From: Curtobacterium sp. ER1/6
Lineage (GTDB): Bacteria; Actinomycetota; Actinomycetes; Actinomycetales; Microbacteriaceae
Length of the DNA: 64,000 bases
NCBI RefSeq assembly: GCF_001742745.1
Contig: NZ_MJAK01000001.1
Location: 186,001-250,000 of the forward strand
Direction: 5' to 3'
Shown here: in pieces, positions 54,097 through 63,402 of the stretch
How positions within the stretch are numbered: the stretch's first letter is position 1
Layout of the letters: the number at the start of each line of letters is the position of its first letter
Notes under the pieces: generated by a model
What the model saw: the letters and a program-made list of their open reading frames with translations, nothing else
The model's database searches: none
What the model was told of the DNA's origin: nothing
Made by a program: the position numbers and the translations under genes

Positions 54097-54726
54097 GTGT
54101 CTACCAAGTCACGCACCCGCAGCAAGACCCGCCTCTCGCGCGCGCTCGGCATCCCGCTGACGCCGAAGGCGGCCCGCTACCTCGAAAAGCGCCCCTACGG
54201 CCCCGGTGAGCACGGCCGCACCCGCCGTCGTGCGGACAGCGACTACGCCGTCCGTCTCCGTGAGAAGCAGCGTCTGCGCGCCCAGTACGGCATCCGCGAG
54301 AAGCAGCTCCGCATCGTCTTCGAAGAGGCCCGCAAGACGAAGGGCCTGACCGGTGAGAACCTGGTCGAGCTCCTCGAGCAGCGCCTCGACGCCCTCGTGC
54401 TCCGTGCCGGCTTCGCCCGCACCACCGCGCAGGCGCGCCAGCTGATCGTGCACCGTCACATCCTGGTCGACGGCAAGCTCGTCGACCGCCCCTCCTTCCG
54501 CGTGAAGGAGGGCCAGATGATCCACGTCAAGCAGCGCTCCGAGTCCCTCGAGCCCCTCCAGGTCGCCGCCGCCGGTGGTCACCTCGAGGTCCTGCCGAAG
54601 GTCCCGGGCTACCTCGAGGTCGAGATCGAGAAGCTCCAGGCCCGCCTGGTCCGCCGCCCGAAGCGCGCCGAGGTCCCCGTGACCTGTGAAGTGCAGCTCG
54701 TCGTCGAGTACTACGCAGCTCGCTGA
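54097..54726 (+). CDS. rpsD: 30S ribosomal protein S4
   Basis: 209 residues. S4 is a primary 16S rRNA-binding protein. Motifs: KARYLEKRPYGPGEHG-like start (AARYLEKRPYGPGEHGR), the S4 RNA-binding domain RLDALVLRAGFARTTAQARQ and GHILVDGK-like HRHILVDGK, and the C-terminal VPVTCEVQLVVEYY. GTG 54097 (VSTKSRTRSK) is chosen; the longer frame from 54046 lies in the leader. It is unlinked from the usual rpsM-rpsK-rpoA group, as in many actinobacteria. An 18-pair hairpin follows. Confidence 0.97.
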   Translation: MSTKSRTRSKTRLSRALGIPLTPKAARYLEKRPYGPGEHGRTRRRADSDYAVRLREKQRLRAQYGIREKQLRIVFEEARKTKGLTGENLVELLEQRLDALVLRAGFARTTAQARQLIVHRHILVDGKLVDRPSFRVKEGQMIHVKQRSESLEPLQVAAAGGHLEVLPKVPGYLEVEIEKLQARLVRRPKRAEVPVTCEVQLVVEYYAAR

Positions 54727-54741
54727 TCGTCCGATCACCCC

Positions 54742-54781
54742 GAACGGCGGGTCGTCCTCTCAGGAGGGCGGCCCGCCGTTC
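54742..54781 (+). terminator. 18-pair hairpin after rpsD
   Basis: 54742-54759 pairs with 54764-54781 over 18 positions, two of them G-T, around a TCAG loop. It starts 15 bases after the rpsD stop. No T-run follows, but stability should be high. Confidence 0.65.
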
Positions 54782-54856
54782 CGCGTTCCCGGAGTCGTCG
54801 CGCCACTACACTCGTCTGGGCACGCACCGCCAGCGTGCGCGAGCAGGGGAGGCACC

Positions 54857-55039
54857 GTGAAGCAGCTGTTCTTCGTCGCCGTCGGCATCGTGATCGGCTT
54901 CGCCGCAGCGCACCGGATCGCGAACACCCCGGGCGGGGCACGCTTCTTCGCGGACGTCAACGACCGGACGAAGGCCTTCACCGGCGCGGTCGCCGACGGG
55001 TACCGCTCGCGCGAGGCCGAACTCCGCACCGACAGCTGA
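54857..55039 (+). CDS. Small single-helix membrane protein
   Basis: 60 residues. One membrane helix at about 4-20 (LFFVAVGIVIGFAAAH) is followed by a charged cytoplasmic part (FFADVNDRTKAFTGAVADGY). The GTG start has a strong binding site, GGGGAGG, so it is very likely translated. It lies between rpsD and alaS, 54 bases before alaS, and is probably co-transcribed with it. Function unknown; no family recognised. Confidence 0.75.
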   Translation: MKQLFFVAVGIVIGFAAAHRIANTPGGARFFADVNDRTKAFTGAVADGYRSREAELRTDS

Positions 55040-55093
55040 CCACCGCGTCACCCACGCTCCACGCACTCCCGCCGACCTGAATCAGGAAGCACC

Positions 55094-57751
55094 ATGCAGA
55101 CCGCAGAGATCCGCCGCCGTTGGCTCCAGTTCTTCGGTGACCGCGGACACACCGTCGTCCCGTCCGCGTCCCTCGTCTCCGACGACCCGTCGCTCCTCTT
55201 CACGGTCGCCGGCATGGTCCCCTTCATCCCGTACCTGACCGGACTCGTCCCGTCGCCGTACCCCCGGGCCACCAGCGTGCAGAAGTGCATCCGCACCAAC
55301 GACATCGAAGAGGTCGGCAAGACCCCGCGGCACGGCACGTTCTTCCAGATGAACGGCAACTTCTCGTTCGGTGACTACTTCAAGGAGCAGGCGATCCAGT
55401 ACGCCTGGGAGCTCCTCACCACCCCCGAGTCGGACGGCGGCCTCGGGTTCTCGCCCGACGACCTGTGGGTCACCGTGTACGAGGACGACGACGAGGCGAT
55501 CGCGTTCTGGAAGGCGCACTCCTCGCTCCCCGACGAGCGCATCCAGCGCCTCGGCAAGGACACCAACTACTGGTCCACCGGACAGCCCGGCCCCGCCGGC
55601 CCCTGCTCGGAGATCTTCTTCGACCGTGGCCCCGCGTACGGCATCGACGGCGGCCCGGCGACCGACGACGACCGCTACGTGGAGATCTGGAACCTGGTCT
55701 TCATGCAGTACCAGATCCAGAACGTGCGGTCGAAGGTCGACTTCGACATCACCGGCGACCTGCCGAACCAGAACATCGACACCGGCATGGGGCTCGAGCG
55801 CGTCGCGTTCATCAAGCAGGGCGTCGACAACATGTACGAGATCGACCAGGTCCGTCCGGTGCTCGACCGCGCCGCGGCGATCTCGGGTCGCGAGTACGGC
55901 GCCGTGCACGAGGACGACGTCCGCATGCGGGTGATCGCGGACCACGTGCGGTCCTCGCTCATGCTCGTCGCCGACGGCGTGACCCCGTCCAACGAGGGCC
56001 GCGGCTACATCCTCCGCCGTCTGCTCCGGCGCACCGTCCGGGCGATGCGGCTGCTCGGTGTCGAGGGCGCCACCTTCCCGGAGCTGTTCCCCGCCTCCCG
56101 CGACGCGATGCAGGGCGCGTACCCCGAGGTCGCCGAGCAGTACGACCGGATCGCCCGGATCGTCTACGCGGAGGAGGAGACCTTCCTCCGCACGCTCGCG
56201 CAGGGCACGACGATCCTCGACGTCGCGGTCGAGCGCGCCAAGCAGGACGGCGCGCCGTCGATCGGTGGCGACACGGCGTTCCTGCTCCACGACACGTTCG
56301 GCTTCCCGATCGACCTCACCATGGAGATGGCGGAGGAGGCGGGGGTCCAGGTGGACCGCGGCGCCTTCGAGACGCTCATGTCCGAGCAGCGCGCCCGCGC
56401 CAAGGCGGACGCGAAGAGCAAGAAGACCGCCCTCGCCGACCTCAGCGTCTACAGCGCCTTCCGCGCCGCGGGCGAGACCGTGTTCCTCGGCTACGACGCG
56501 CTCGAGGCCGAGTCCGCGGTCCTCGGCATCATCGTCGACGGCGTCAGCGTGGACCGCGCGGTCGTCGGTGACATCGCCGAGGTGATCCTCGGTGAGACGT
56601 CGCTGTACGCCGAGTCCGGCGGCCAGGACGCCGACCAGGGCTCGATCGTCGGCAACGGCTTCGACCTCGAGGTCCTCGACGTGCAGCGCCCGGTCGCCGG
56701 GCTGTGGAGCCACACGGTGCAGGTGCGCTCGGGCGAGGTCGGGGTCGGTGACGCCGCCACGACGGTGGTCGACGCGGAGTACCGCCGCGGCGCCACGCAG
56801 GCGCACTCCGCCACACACCTCGTCAACGCGGCCCTGCGCGACGTGCTCGGCCCGGAGGCGCTGCAGGCCGGCTCCTACAACAAGTCGGGCTACATGCGGC
56901 TCGACTTCTCGTGGTCGCAGCCGGTGTCCGGCGCGACCCGGTCCGAGATCGAGGAGGTCGTGAACGCCGCGATCCGCTCCGACCTGGCCGTGCAGACCCG
57001 CGTGCTGCCGCTCGACGAGGCGAAGGCGCTCGGTGCGCAGGCCCTGTTCGGCGAGAAGTACGGCGCCGAGGTCCGCATGGTCGACATCGGCGGCCCCTGG
57101 TCGCGCGAGCTCTGCGGTGGCACCCACGTCGCCACGAGCGCGCAGGTCGGGCTCGTCAACCTGGTGGGGGAGTCCAGCGTCGGCTCGACGAACCGCCGCG
57201 TCGAGGCCCTCGTCGGGCTCGAAGGATTCCGCGACCTGGCGGTCGAGCGGACCATCGTCTCGCAGCTCTCGAGTGCGCTGAAGGCGCCGCGTGAAGACCT
57301 GCCGACGCGCGTGCAGGGCCTGATGGAGGACCTCCGCACCGCCCAGAAGCGCATCGCCGAGTTCGAGTCCGCCAACCTGCAGCAGCGGGTGCCGACCATC
57401 GCCCGGCAGGCGTCGACAGTGGGCACGACGACCGTCGTCGCGGAGACCGTCGACGGCCTGCAGTCCGGCGACGACCTCCGCTCGCTCGCCACCGGTGTGC
57501 GTGGACAGCTCGGCGACGGCGCCGCGGTCGTCGTGCTCGGCTCGGTCATCAGCGGCAAGCCGGTCGTCATCGTCGCGACCAACGACGCCGCTCGGGCCGC
57601 CGGCGTGCAGGCCGGGCCGCTCGCGAAGGAGGCCGCCGGTGTCCTCGGCGGCGGCGGCGGTGGCAAGCCGGACCTCGCCCAGGGCGGCGGGACCGACGCG
57701 TCCGCGCTCCCGGCGGCACTGCGTGCCGTGACGGCGCGCCTGGCGGGCTGA
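55094..57751 (+). CDS. alaS: Alanine--tRNA ligase
   Basis: 885 residues, class II synthetase. Aminoacylation core begins MQTAEIRRRWLQFFGDRGHTVVPS; the editing domain has zinc ligands in HSATHLVNAAL and CGGTHVATSAQVG; the C-terminal DHHA1 domain ends GGGGGGKPDLAQGGG. It charges tRNA-Ala and clears mischarged Ser and Gly. ATG 55094 follows CAGGAAGCACC. ruvX begins two bases after its stop and mltG follows, the usual actinobacterial alaS-ruvX-mltG order. Confidence 0.98.
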   Translation: MQTAEIRRRWLQFFGDRGHTVVPSASLVSDDPSLLFTVAGMVPFIPYLTGLVPSPYPRATSVQKCIRTNDIEEVGKTPRHGTFFQMNGNFSFGDYFKEQAIQYAWELLTTPESDGGLGFSPDDLWVTVYEDDDEAIAFWKAHSSLPDERIQRLGKDTNYWSTGQPGPAGPCSEIFFDRGPAYGIDGGPATDDDRYVEIWNLVFMQYQIQNVRSKVDFDITGDLPNQNIDTGMGLERVAFIKQGVDNMYEIDQVRPVLDRAAAISGREYGAVHEDDVRMRVIADHVRSSLMLVADGVTPSNEGRGYILRRLLRRTVRAMRLLGVEGATFPELFPASRDAMQGAYPEVAEQYDRIARIVYAEEETFLRTLAQGTTILDVAVERAKQDGAPSIGGDTAFLLHDTFGFPIDLTMEMAEEAGVQVDRGAFETLMSEQRARAKADAKSKKTALADLSVYSAFRAAGETVFLGYDALEAESAVLGIIVDGVSVDRAVVGDIAEVILGETSLYAESGGQDADQGSIVGNGFDLEVLDVQRPVAGLWSHTVQVRSGEVGVGDAATTVVDAEYRRGATQAHSATHLVNAALRDVLGPEALQAGSYNKSGYMRLDFSWSQPVSGATRSEIEEVVNAAIRSDLAVQTRVLPLDEAKALGAQALFGEKYGAEVRMVDIGGPWSRELCGGTHVATSAQVGLVNLVGESSVGSTNRRVEALVGLEGFRDLAVERTIVSQLSSALKAPREDLPTRVQGLMEDLRTAQKRIAEFESANLQQRVPTIARQASTVGTTTVVAETVDGLQSGDDLRSLATGVRGQLGDGAAVVVLGSVISGKPVVIVATNDAARAAGVQAGPLAKEAAGVLGGGGGGKPDLAQGGGTDASALPAALRAVTARLAG

Positions 57752-57753
57752 CC

Positions 57754-58203
57754 GTGGGCATCCGCCCGGGGCGCCGGCTCGGCATCGACGTCGGGCGTGC
57801 GCGCATCGGGGTCGCCGTCTGCGACCGGGACGGCCTGCTGGCCACCCCGGTCGAGACGGTGCCCCGCGCCGAGGCCACCGACGTGCGCAGGATCCTCGAG
57901 CTCGCCGAGGAGTACGACGTGCTCGAGCTCGTCGTCGGGCTGCCGCTGTCGATGTCGGGCGACGACACCCCGTCGACGGCGGACGCCCGGGCCTTCGCCG
58001 AGCGCCTGGCCGCGCACCGACCCGTCCGGCTGGTCGACGAGCGGCTCTCGACGGTGACGGCGCAGCGCGGGCTGCACCAGGCGGGTCGGAACACGAAGAA
58101 GTCCCGGGCCGTGATCGACCAAGCGGCCGCTGTTATCATCTTGCAACACGCGCTCGACCACGAGCGAGCGTCCAGCGCCGCACCCGGCGCCACGCTCCCC
58201 TGA
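57754..58203 (+). CDS. ruvX: Putative pre-16S rRNA nuclease / Holliday junction resolvase (YqgF family)
   Basis: 149 residues with an RNase H-like fold. Acidic catalytic residues lie in LGIDVGRARIGVAVCD, LVVGLPLSMSGD and VDERLSTVTAQ; the closing helix carries DQAAAVIILQHALD. YqgF processes the 5' end of 16S rRNA in E. coli and has been proposed as a junction resolvase. GTG 57754, two bases after alaS, points to tight co-expression. The C-terminal tail is short and unstructured. Confidence 0.93.
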   Translation: MGIRPGRRLGIDVGRARIGVAVCDRDGLLATPVETVPRAEATDVRRILELAEEYDVLELVVGLPLSMSGDDTPSTADARAFAERLAAHRPVRLVDERLSTVTAQRGLHQAGRNTKKSRAVIDQAAAVIILQHALDHERASSAAPGATLP

Positions 58204-58292
58204 CCGACCGGCCCCGGAGCGGGTCGCGAGACCGTCGTTCCCGGACCGACGGGGCACAGGTGGAGCCCCCGACCCGAGAGACCGAGGATCCC

Positions 58293-59804
58293 GTGGCAGA
58301 CGACCTGGACTGGAACGCGATCATCGCGCCCGGCAACGACGCCGAGCGGCGACGCCGCGACCCCGACGGTCCGCCCGCGGACGAGCCTCCGCAGTCCCGC
58401 AGGGCCGCCCGCGCCGCCGAAGCAGCCGCGGCCGAGGAAGCGGCCGCCCGTGCGACCGCGGCCCGTGCGACCGCTGCAGAGCCGTCCGCGACCGGACGTC
58501 GAGAGCGTCCGTCCTCGCCCGCCGACGCGCCGGTCGCCGCCGACCACGACGAGCTCCACCCCGAGGTCCAGGCACTCCTGACCGGCGAGATCCCCCGCGA
58601 CGCAGCGGCAGGCGGCGGTGTCCGGGACGGCGACGGGTCCGACGGACCCGGCCACGGCGGTGGCGGCGCGGGAGACGGCGGACGCGGGCGGCGTGGCGGC
58701 GGCGGGCGGTCCTCCCGTCCGCCGCGTGAGCCGCGGCCGCGGCGTCGTCGCGGTCCGCTCGTCGCGGGCATCGTGATCGTCGCGCTCGTGCTCGCGGCAG
58801 GCGTCGGCGCGTACGCGTTCGCGGCGCCCAAGTTCCAGCAGCTCGCCGGCGCGTTCGGTGGGTCGCAGGAACCGGACGACTACCCGGGGTCCGGTTCGGG
58901 CAAGGTCACGATCACGATCAAGCAGGGCGACATCGGCGAGGACGTCGCGAAGACCCTGCAGCGCAGCGGCGTGGTGAAGAGCTCGCAGGTGTTCTACAAG
59001 CTCCTGCTCACCTCGCCGGACGTGCAGTTCCAGCCCGGTTCCTACGCGCTGAAGAAGGAGATGAGCTCGAAGGCCGCGCTCGCGGCGCTCGAGGACCGCG
59101 ACAACCGGGTCCAGGCCTCGATCGTCATCCCCGAGGGGACGGCGCTGAAGGACATCGAGGCGGGCATGGTCTCGAAGGCCGGGCTGTCCGAGGCCGAGGT
59201 CTCGGCGGCCGCGAAGGACGTCGGCGCGTACGGCCTGCCGGCGAACGTGACGACGCTCGAGGGGTGGCTCTTCCCCGCGACGTACCCGATCAACCCGGGC
59301 TGGACGGCGAAGCAGTACTTCCAGTCGATGGTCGACACGATGAAGGAGCGCCTGGCCGCCGCCGGTGTCGCCGAGGCCGACCAGGAGCGGGTCGTCGTCT
59401 TCGCCTCGCTCGTGCAGAAGGAGGCCGGCCTGGCGGCCGACTACCCGAAGGTCGCGCGGGTGTTCCAGAACCGGCTCGACATCGACATGCCGCTGCAGTC
59501 CGACGCGACGGTCGCGTACGGCACCGGGAACACGCACACCGTGACGACGACCGATGCCGAGCGTGCGGACGCGGGGAACAGGTACAACACGTACGTGCAC
59601 AAGGGGCTGCCGCCGGCACCGATCTCGAACCCGGGCGACGTGGCCATCAAGGCGGTCACGCAGGAGGCCACCGGGAAGTGGCTGTACTTCGTCACGGTGA
59701 ACCTGGAGACGGGCGAGACGGTGTTCTCGGACACGTACGCGCAGCACCAGGTCGCCGTCGCGCAGTTCCAGGCCTGGCTCCGCGCGCACCCCGACTACCA
59801 GTAG
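58293..59804 (+). CDS. mltG: Endolytic murein transglycosylase
   Basis: 503 residues from GTG 58293 behind GAGGA; an upstream GTG 58260 would add eleven residues. A long disordered cytoplasmic part rich in Ala, Arg, Asp and Gly (residues 1-150) leads to one membrane helix (LVAGIVIVALVLAAGVGAY), a LysM-like region (TITIKQGDIGEDVAKTLQRS) and the YceG catalytic domain. The catalytic Glu377 is in SLVQKEAGL, with QSDATVAYG and PPAPISNPG following. It cuts nascent peptidoglycan and sets glycan strand length. No aroE follows, unlike many relatives. Confidence 0.94.
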   Translation: MADDLDWNAIIAPGNDAERRRRDPDGPPADEPPQSRRAARAAEAAAAEEAAARATAARATAAEPSATGRRERPSSPADAPVAADHDELHPEVQALLTGEIPRDAAAGGGVRDGDGSDGPGHGGGGAGDGGRGRRGGGGRSSRPPREPRPRRRRGPLVAGIVIVALVLAAGVGAYAFAAPKFQQLAGAFGGSQEPDDYPGSGSGKVTITIKQGDIGEDVAKTLQRSGVVKSSQVFYKLLLTSPDVQFQPGSYALKKEMSSKAALAALEDRDNRVQASIVIPEGTALKDIEAGMVSKAGLSEAEVSAAAKDVGAYGLPANVTTLEGWLFPATYPINPGWTAKQYFQSMVDTMKERLAAAGVAEADQERVVVFASLVQKEAGLAADYPKVARVFQNRLDIDMPLQSDATVAYGTGNTHTVTTTDAERADAGNRYNTYVHKGLPPAPISNPGDVAIKAVTQEATGKWLYFVTVNLETGETVFSDTYAQHQVAVAQFQAWLRAHPDYQ

Positions 59805-59848
59805 CCGAGCCGCGTCGCACGGCGTGACGCTGTGGGAGGATGGTCGAC

Positions 59849-61069
59849 ATGCTTCGTTGGTTGACCGCTGGTGAGTCCCACGGACCCGAACTCGTCGCGA
59901 TGCTCGAGGGCCTGCCGGCCGGCGTCCCGGTCTCGTTCGAGTCCATCCGCACCGACCTCGCTCGACGCAAGCTCGGCTACGGACGCGGCTCGCGCATGAA
60001 GTTCGAGCAGGACGAGCTGCACGTCTCCGGCGGTGTCCGGCACGGGTACTCGCTGGGCAGCCCGATCGCGATCCGCATCGGCAACACCGAGTGGCCGAAG
60101 TGGGTCGAGGTGATGAACCCCGAGCCCGTCGAGTCGACCGAGATGTCCCGCGGTCGGAGCGCGCCGCTCACCCGCCCCCGGCCCGGCCACGCCGACCTGG
60201 TCGGCATGCAGAAGTACGGGTTCGACGAGGCCCGCCCGATCCTCGAGCGCGCCTCGGCCCGGGAGACCGCCGCACGGGTCGCCCTCGGTGCGGTCGCGAA
60301 GTCGTTCCTCGCCGAGCTCGGCATCCGTTCCGTGGCGCACACGCTGCAGGTCGGCACCGTGCGGGTGCCCGACGGCACCGAGCTGCCGCTGCCCGAGGAC
60401 GTCGACCGGCTCGACGAGGACCAGCTGCGCTGCGCCGACCCCGAGACCTCGGCGCGCATGGTCACCGAGGTCGAGGCAGCGAAGAAGGACGGCGACACGC
60501 TCGGCGGCGTCGTCGAGGTGCTCTTCTACGGCGTCCCGCCGGGGCTGGGCTCCCACGTGCAGTGGGACCGTCGCCTCGACGCACGGCTCGCCGCCGCGGT
60601 CATGGGCATCCAGGCCATCAAGGGCGTCGAGGTCGGCGACGGCTTCGCGACCGCCGGACGCCGGGGGTCGGCCGCCCACGACGAGCTGTACCGCGAGGAC
60701 GGCGAGATCGTGCGGACCAGTGACCGTGCCGGTGGGACCGAGGGCGGCATGTCGACGGGCACCGTCCTGCGGGTCCGTGCGGGCATGAAGCCGATCGCGA
60801 CCGTGCCGCACGCCCTGCACACCATCGACGTCGCCACGGGCGAGGACGCCTCCGCGCACCACCAGCGCAGCGACGTGTGCGCCGTGCCGGCAGCCGGCGT
60901 GGTCGCCGAGGCGATGGTCGCCCTCGTGCTCGCGGACGCCGTGCTCGAGAAGTTCGGTGGGGACAGCCTCGTCGAGACGAAGCGCAACCTCGACGCGTAC
61001 CTCGCGTCCATCCCGGAGACGCTGCGCTCCCGTCGGACCGACGCGACCGAGCCGTCCACCGCGTCGTGA
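59849..61069 (+). CDS. aroC: Chorismate synthase
   Basis: 406 residues. Forms chorismate from EPSP with reduced FMN. Motifs: [22 protein letters not shown] at the start, [35 protein letters not shown] and the late [20 protein letters not shown] 59849 stands eight bases after GGGAGGA (59834-59840); an ATG at 59840 overlaps that site and is rejected. Its TGA overlaps the aroK GTG by four bases. Confidence 0.97.
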   Translation: MLRWLTAGESHGPELVAMLEGLPAGVPVSFESIRTDLARRKLGYGRGSRMKFEQDELHVSGGVRHGYSLGSPIAIRIGNTEWPKWVEVMNPEPVESTEMSRGRSAPLTRPRPGHADLVGMQKYGFDEARPILERASARETAARVALGAVAKSFLAELGIRSVAHTLQVGTVRVPDGTELPLPEDVDRLDEDQLRCADPETSARMVTEVEAAKKDGDTLGGVVEVLFYGVPPGLGSHVQWDRRLDARLAAAVMGIQAIKGVEVGDGFATAGRRGSAAHDELYREDGEIVRTSDRAGGTEGGMSTGTVLRVRAGMKPIATVPHALHTIDVATGEDASAHHQRSDVCAVPAAGVVAEAMVALVLADAVLEKFGGDSLVETKRNLDAYLASIPETLRSRRTDATEPSTAS

Positions 61070-61659
61070 CCGGTGCCGACGGGGCGACGTCCGCCGACGG
61101 CGTGGGCGTCGACGCCCCCGTCGTCGTGATCGGCCCGATGGGCGCCGGCAAGTCGAGCGTCGGCAAGCGCGTCGCGAAGGCGCTCGGCGTGCCGTTCACC
61201 GACACCGACCGCGTCATCGCCCGCGAGCACGGTCCGATCCCCGGCATCTTCGCCGAGCGGGGCGAACCCGCGTTCCGCGAGCTCGAGGCGGCGGCCGTCC
61301 GGTCCGCCCTGGCCACGGCAGGCGTCATCGCCGTCGGCGGGGGAGCGGTGACCCACCCGGAGACGCGGGCAGCGCTCGTCGGCGCCCGGATCGTCCTGCT
61401 GACGGTGTCGCCCGAGGCCGTCGCCGCCCGGATCGCGGGGAGCGACCGTCCGCTGCTCGCGCAGGGCGGGCTCGACGCCTGGCAGACCATCGCCGACGAG
61501 CGTGCCGCCACCTACGCCGAACTCGCGCACGCGACCTTCGACACCTCGCGTCGACCCATGTCGCACGTGGTCCGCGACGTCGTCGCCTGGGTCACGGGAC
61601 AGCAGGCCACCAGCGCCACCGGCACCGCCCGGGGCACCACCACCGGAGGGACACCGTGA
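61066..61659 (+). CDS. aroK: Shikimate kinase
   Basis: 197 residues. P-loop [19 protein letters not shown] near residue 23, DTDRVI with the shikimate-binding Asp, [13 protein letters not shown] and VIAVGGGAV. It phosphorylates shikimate with ATP. An N-terminal extension of about 18 residues and a C-terminal Thr/Gly-rich tail surround the core. Overlaps both neighbours by four bases (GTGA), so aroC-aroK-aroB are translated as a chain. Confidence 0.96.
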   Translation: MTGADGATSADGVGVDAPVVVIGPMGAGKSSVGKRVAKALGVPFTDTDRVIAREHGPIPGIFAERGEPAFRELEAAAVRSALATAGVIAVGGGAVTHPETRAALVGARIVLLTVSPEAVAARIAGSDRPLLAQGGLDAWQTIADERAATYAELAHATFDTSRRPMSHVVRDVVAWVTGQQATSATGTARGTTTGGTP

Positions 61660-62753
61660 CCGCGTCGAACCTGCCCGAGGGCACCACCGAGATCCGCGTC
61701 GGCGGCGAGGACGGGTACGTCGTGGCCGTCGGGAACGGTCTGCTCGGCTCGGTCCCGGCGCTGCTCGGGCCCCGCGTCGCGAAGGTCCTCATCGTGCACG
61801 CCCCGACCCTCGGCGCGCGGGCGAACGACCTGCGGGCCGTCCTGGTCGAGGCCGGGCTCGACGCGCTCATCGCCGAGGTGCCGGACGCCGAGGCCGCGAA
61901 GCGCGTCGAGGTCGCCGCGTTCTGCTGGCAGGTCATGGGCCAGGCCGACTTCACCCGTACCGACGCCGTCATCGGGCTCGGCGGCGGCGCCGTCACCGAC
62001 CTCGCCGGGTTCGTCGCCGCCACGTGGTTGCGCGGCGTCGCCTTCGTGGCGATCCCGACCAGCGTGCTCGGCATGGTCGACGCCAGCGTGGGCGGGAAGA
62101 CCGGGATCAACACGAACGAGGGGAAGAACCTCGTCGGGGCGTTCCACCACCCGCGCGCCGTCGTGGCCGACCTCGACCTGGTCCGCACCCTGCCCCGGAA
62201 CGACGTGCTGACCGGGTTCGCCGAGATCGTCAAGGCGGGGTTCATCGCCGTGCCGGAGATCCTCGACGTGATCGAGGCCGACGTCGCCCGCGTGACCGAT
62301 CCGACGACACCCGAGTTCCGGCGCGTGGTGGAGCTCGCGATCGCCCTCAAGGCCGAGGTCGTCGCGGACGACTTCACCGAGCAGGGCCGCCGCGAGATCC
62401 TGAACTACGGCCACACGCTCGGCCACGCCATCGAGCACGCCGAGCGCTACCAGTGGCGGCACGGCGCGGCGGTCTCCGTCGGGATGGTCTTCGCGGCGGA
62501 GCTCGCGCGGCTCACCGGCCACCTGGACGACGCGACCGTGGACCGGCACCGCTCGATCCTCGAGTCGCTCGAGCTGCCCACCACGTACGGGCTCGGCCGG
62601 TGGGAGGGCCTGCTCGCCACCATGCGCCGGGACAAGAAGGCGCGTGCGGGCATGCTCCGGTTCATCATCCTCGACGGTGTCGGCAAGCCGGTCACGCTCG
62701 AGGGGCCGGAGGACCACCTGCTCTTCACGGCGTACCAGGAGGTCGGCGTCTAG
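61656..62753 (+). CDS. aroB: 3-dehydroquinate synthase
   Basis: 365 residues. Converts DAHP to 3-dehydroquinate with NAD and zinc, the second shikimate step. NAD site GLGGGAVTDLAGFVAATWLRG, zinc and substrate residues in TSVLGMVDASVGGKTGIN, and the His-containing ILNYGHTLGHAIEH. GTG 61656 overlaps the aroK stop and is preceded by CCGGAGGGACACC. The efp and nusB genes that usually follow in actinobacteria are not found downstream in the window. Confidence 0.97.
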   Translation: MTASNLPEGTTEIRVGGEDGYVVAVGNGLLGSVPALLGPRVAKVLIVHAPTLGARANDLRAVLVEAGLDALIAEVPDAEAAKRVEVAAFCWQVMGQADFTRTDAVIGLGGGAVTDLAGFVAATWLRGVAFVAIPTSVLGMVDASVGGKTGINTNEGKNLVGAFHHPRAVVADLDLVRTLPRNDVLTGFAEIVKAGFIAVPEILDVIEADVARVTDPTTPEFRRVVELAIALKAEVVADDFTEQGRREILNYGHTLGHAIEHAERYQWRHGAAVSVGMVFAAELARLTGHLDDATVDRHRSILESLELPTTYGLGRWEGLLATMRRDKKARAGMLRFIILDGVGKPVTLEGPEDHLLFTAYQEVGV

Positions 62754-62771
62754 CCGGTCCCGCCGCCCGGG

Positions 62772-62939
62772 TCACCGCAGCTTGCGCAGGGTCCGGCGCC
62801 ACCACCACTTCACGTGCATGGACACGGTGATGATGTTGGTGCGGCGGAACTCTGCCCACTCCTCGAGGGTCGCGCCGTTGCGGAAGGCGCGACGGGCGTG
62901 TTCGTCGGTCGGGACGATGATCGATCGTCGGAACTTCAC
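62772..62939 (-). CDS. Small basic protein, unknown function
   Basis: 55 residues, rich in Arg and Trp, ending VKWWWRRTLRKLR. No membrane helix or known family was recognised. GTG at 62937-62939 overlaps the stop of the upstream partner gene by four bases (GTGA) and has a strong site, GGAGGAG, within the partner's last codons. The pair lies alone on the minus strand between aroB and the ABC1 kinase gene. The basic, aromatic tail would suit membrane-surface or nucleic-acid binding; that is a guess. Confidence 0.65.
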   Translation of the reverse strand: MKFRRSIIVPTDEHARRAFRNGATLEEWAEFRRTNIITVSMHVKWWWRRTLRKLR

Positions 62940-63277
62940 GGGTACTCCTCCGGTTGGGCGGGTTCGGCGGGTTCGTCGGGCTCGACGGGCTCCACGGGAC
63001 ATGTCGGTGCGGTCGGCTCGACGGCCTGGGACAGCTCGCTGGCCAACTCGCGATCGTCCTCCGGTGCCCACCGTAGGGTCGCGATGCTCCTGAGCACAGA
63101 CCGCGAGATGTCGTATCCGCGGTCGCCGCGATGGAGTTGCGCTGCCCAGACGATCCGGGTCCAGGCGTGGGTCCGTTCACTCGACTGTCGAGTCCGCTTC
63201 GCCGCGTTCCAGGTCATCACCGCCGCGAAGACCGCGGCGGCCGCGGCGATGGTCGCGGTGATCAGTGCTGTGTCCAT
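62936..63277 (-). CDS. Small single-helix membrane protein with Glu-Pro-rich tail
   Basis: 113 residues. One N-terminal membrane helix (about 4-22, Ala/Val-rich) is followed by a charged soluble part (RTHAWTRIVWAAQLHRGDRGY) and a tail of repeated Glu-Pro/Asp-Pro steps (PVEPVEPDEPAEPAQPEE). ATG start at 63275-63277 with a weak CACGCT box six bases upstream, so perhaps leaderless. First gene of a two-gene operon with the 55-residue protein. No family was recognised. Confidence 0.65.
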   Translation of the reverse strand: MDTALITATIAAAAAVFAAVMTWNAAKRTRQSSERTHAWTRIVWAAQLHRGDRGYDISRSVLRSIATLRWAPEDDRELASELSQAVEPTAPTCPVEPVEPDEPAEPAQPEEYP

Positions 63278-63390
63278 GCCACGAGCGTGGCGCGGTGGAC
63301 GCGACCGCCTGCACGCGGCGGGCCGACCTGTGGAACGCAGCCCGCGCCTCCCGGCTGTGCAGGAGCGGGGTGCCCCGCAGGCCGGGGGAG

Positions 63391-63396
63391 CAGACT
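63391..63396 (+). promoter_or_regulatory. -10-like box of a leaderless-type promoter (ABC1 kinase gene)
   Basis: CAGACT ends six bases before GTG 63403. It is the weakest of the series (C at the first position). Confidence 0.3.
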
Positions 63397-63402
63397 GGTC
63401 CG

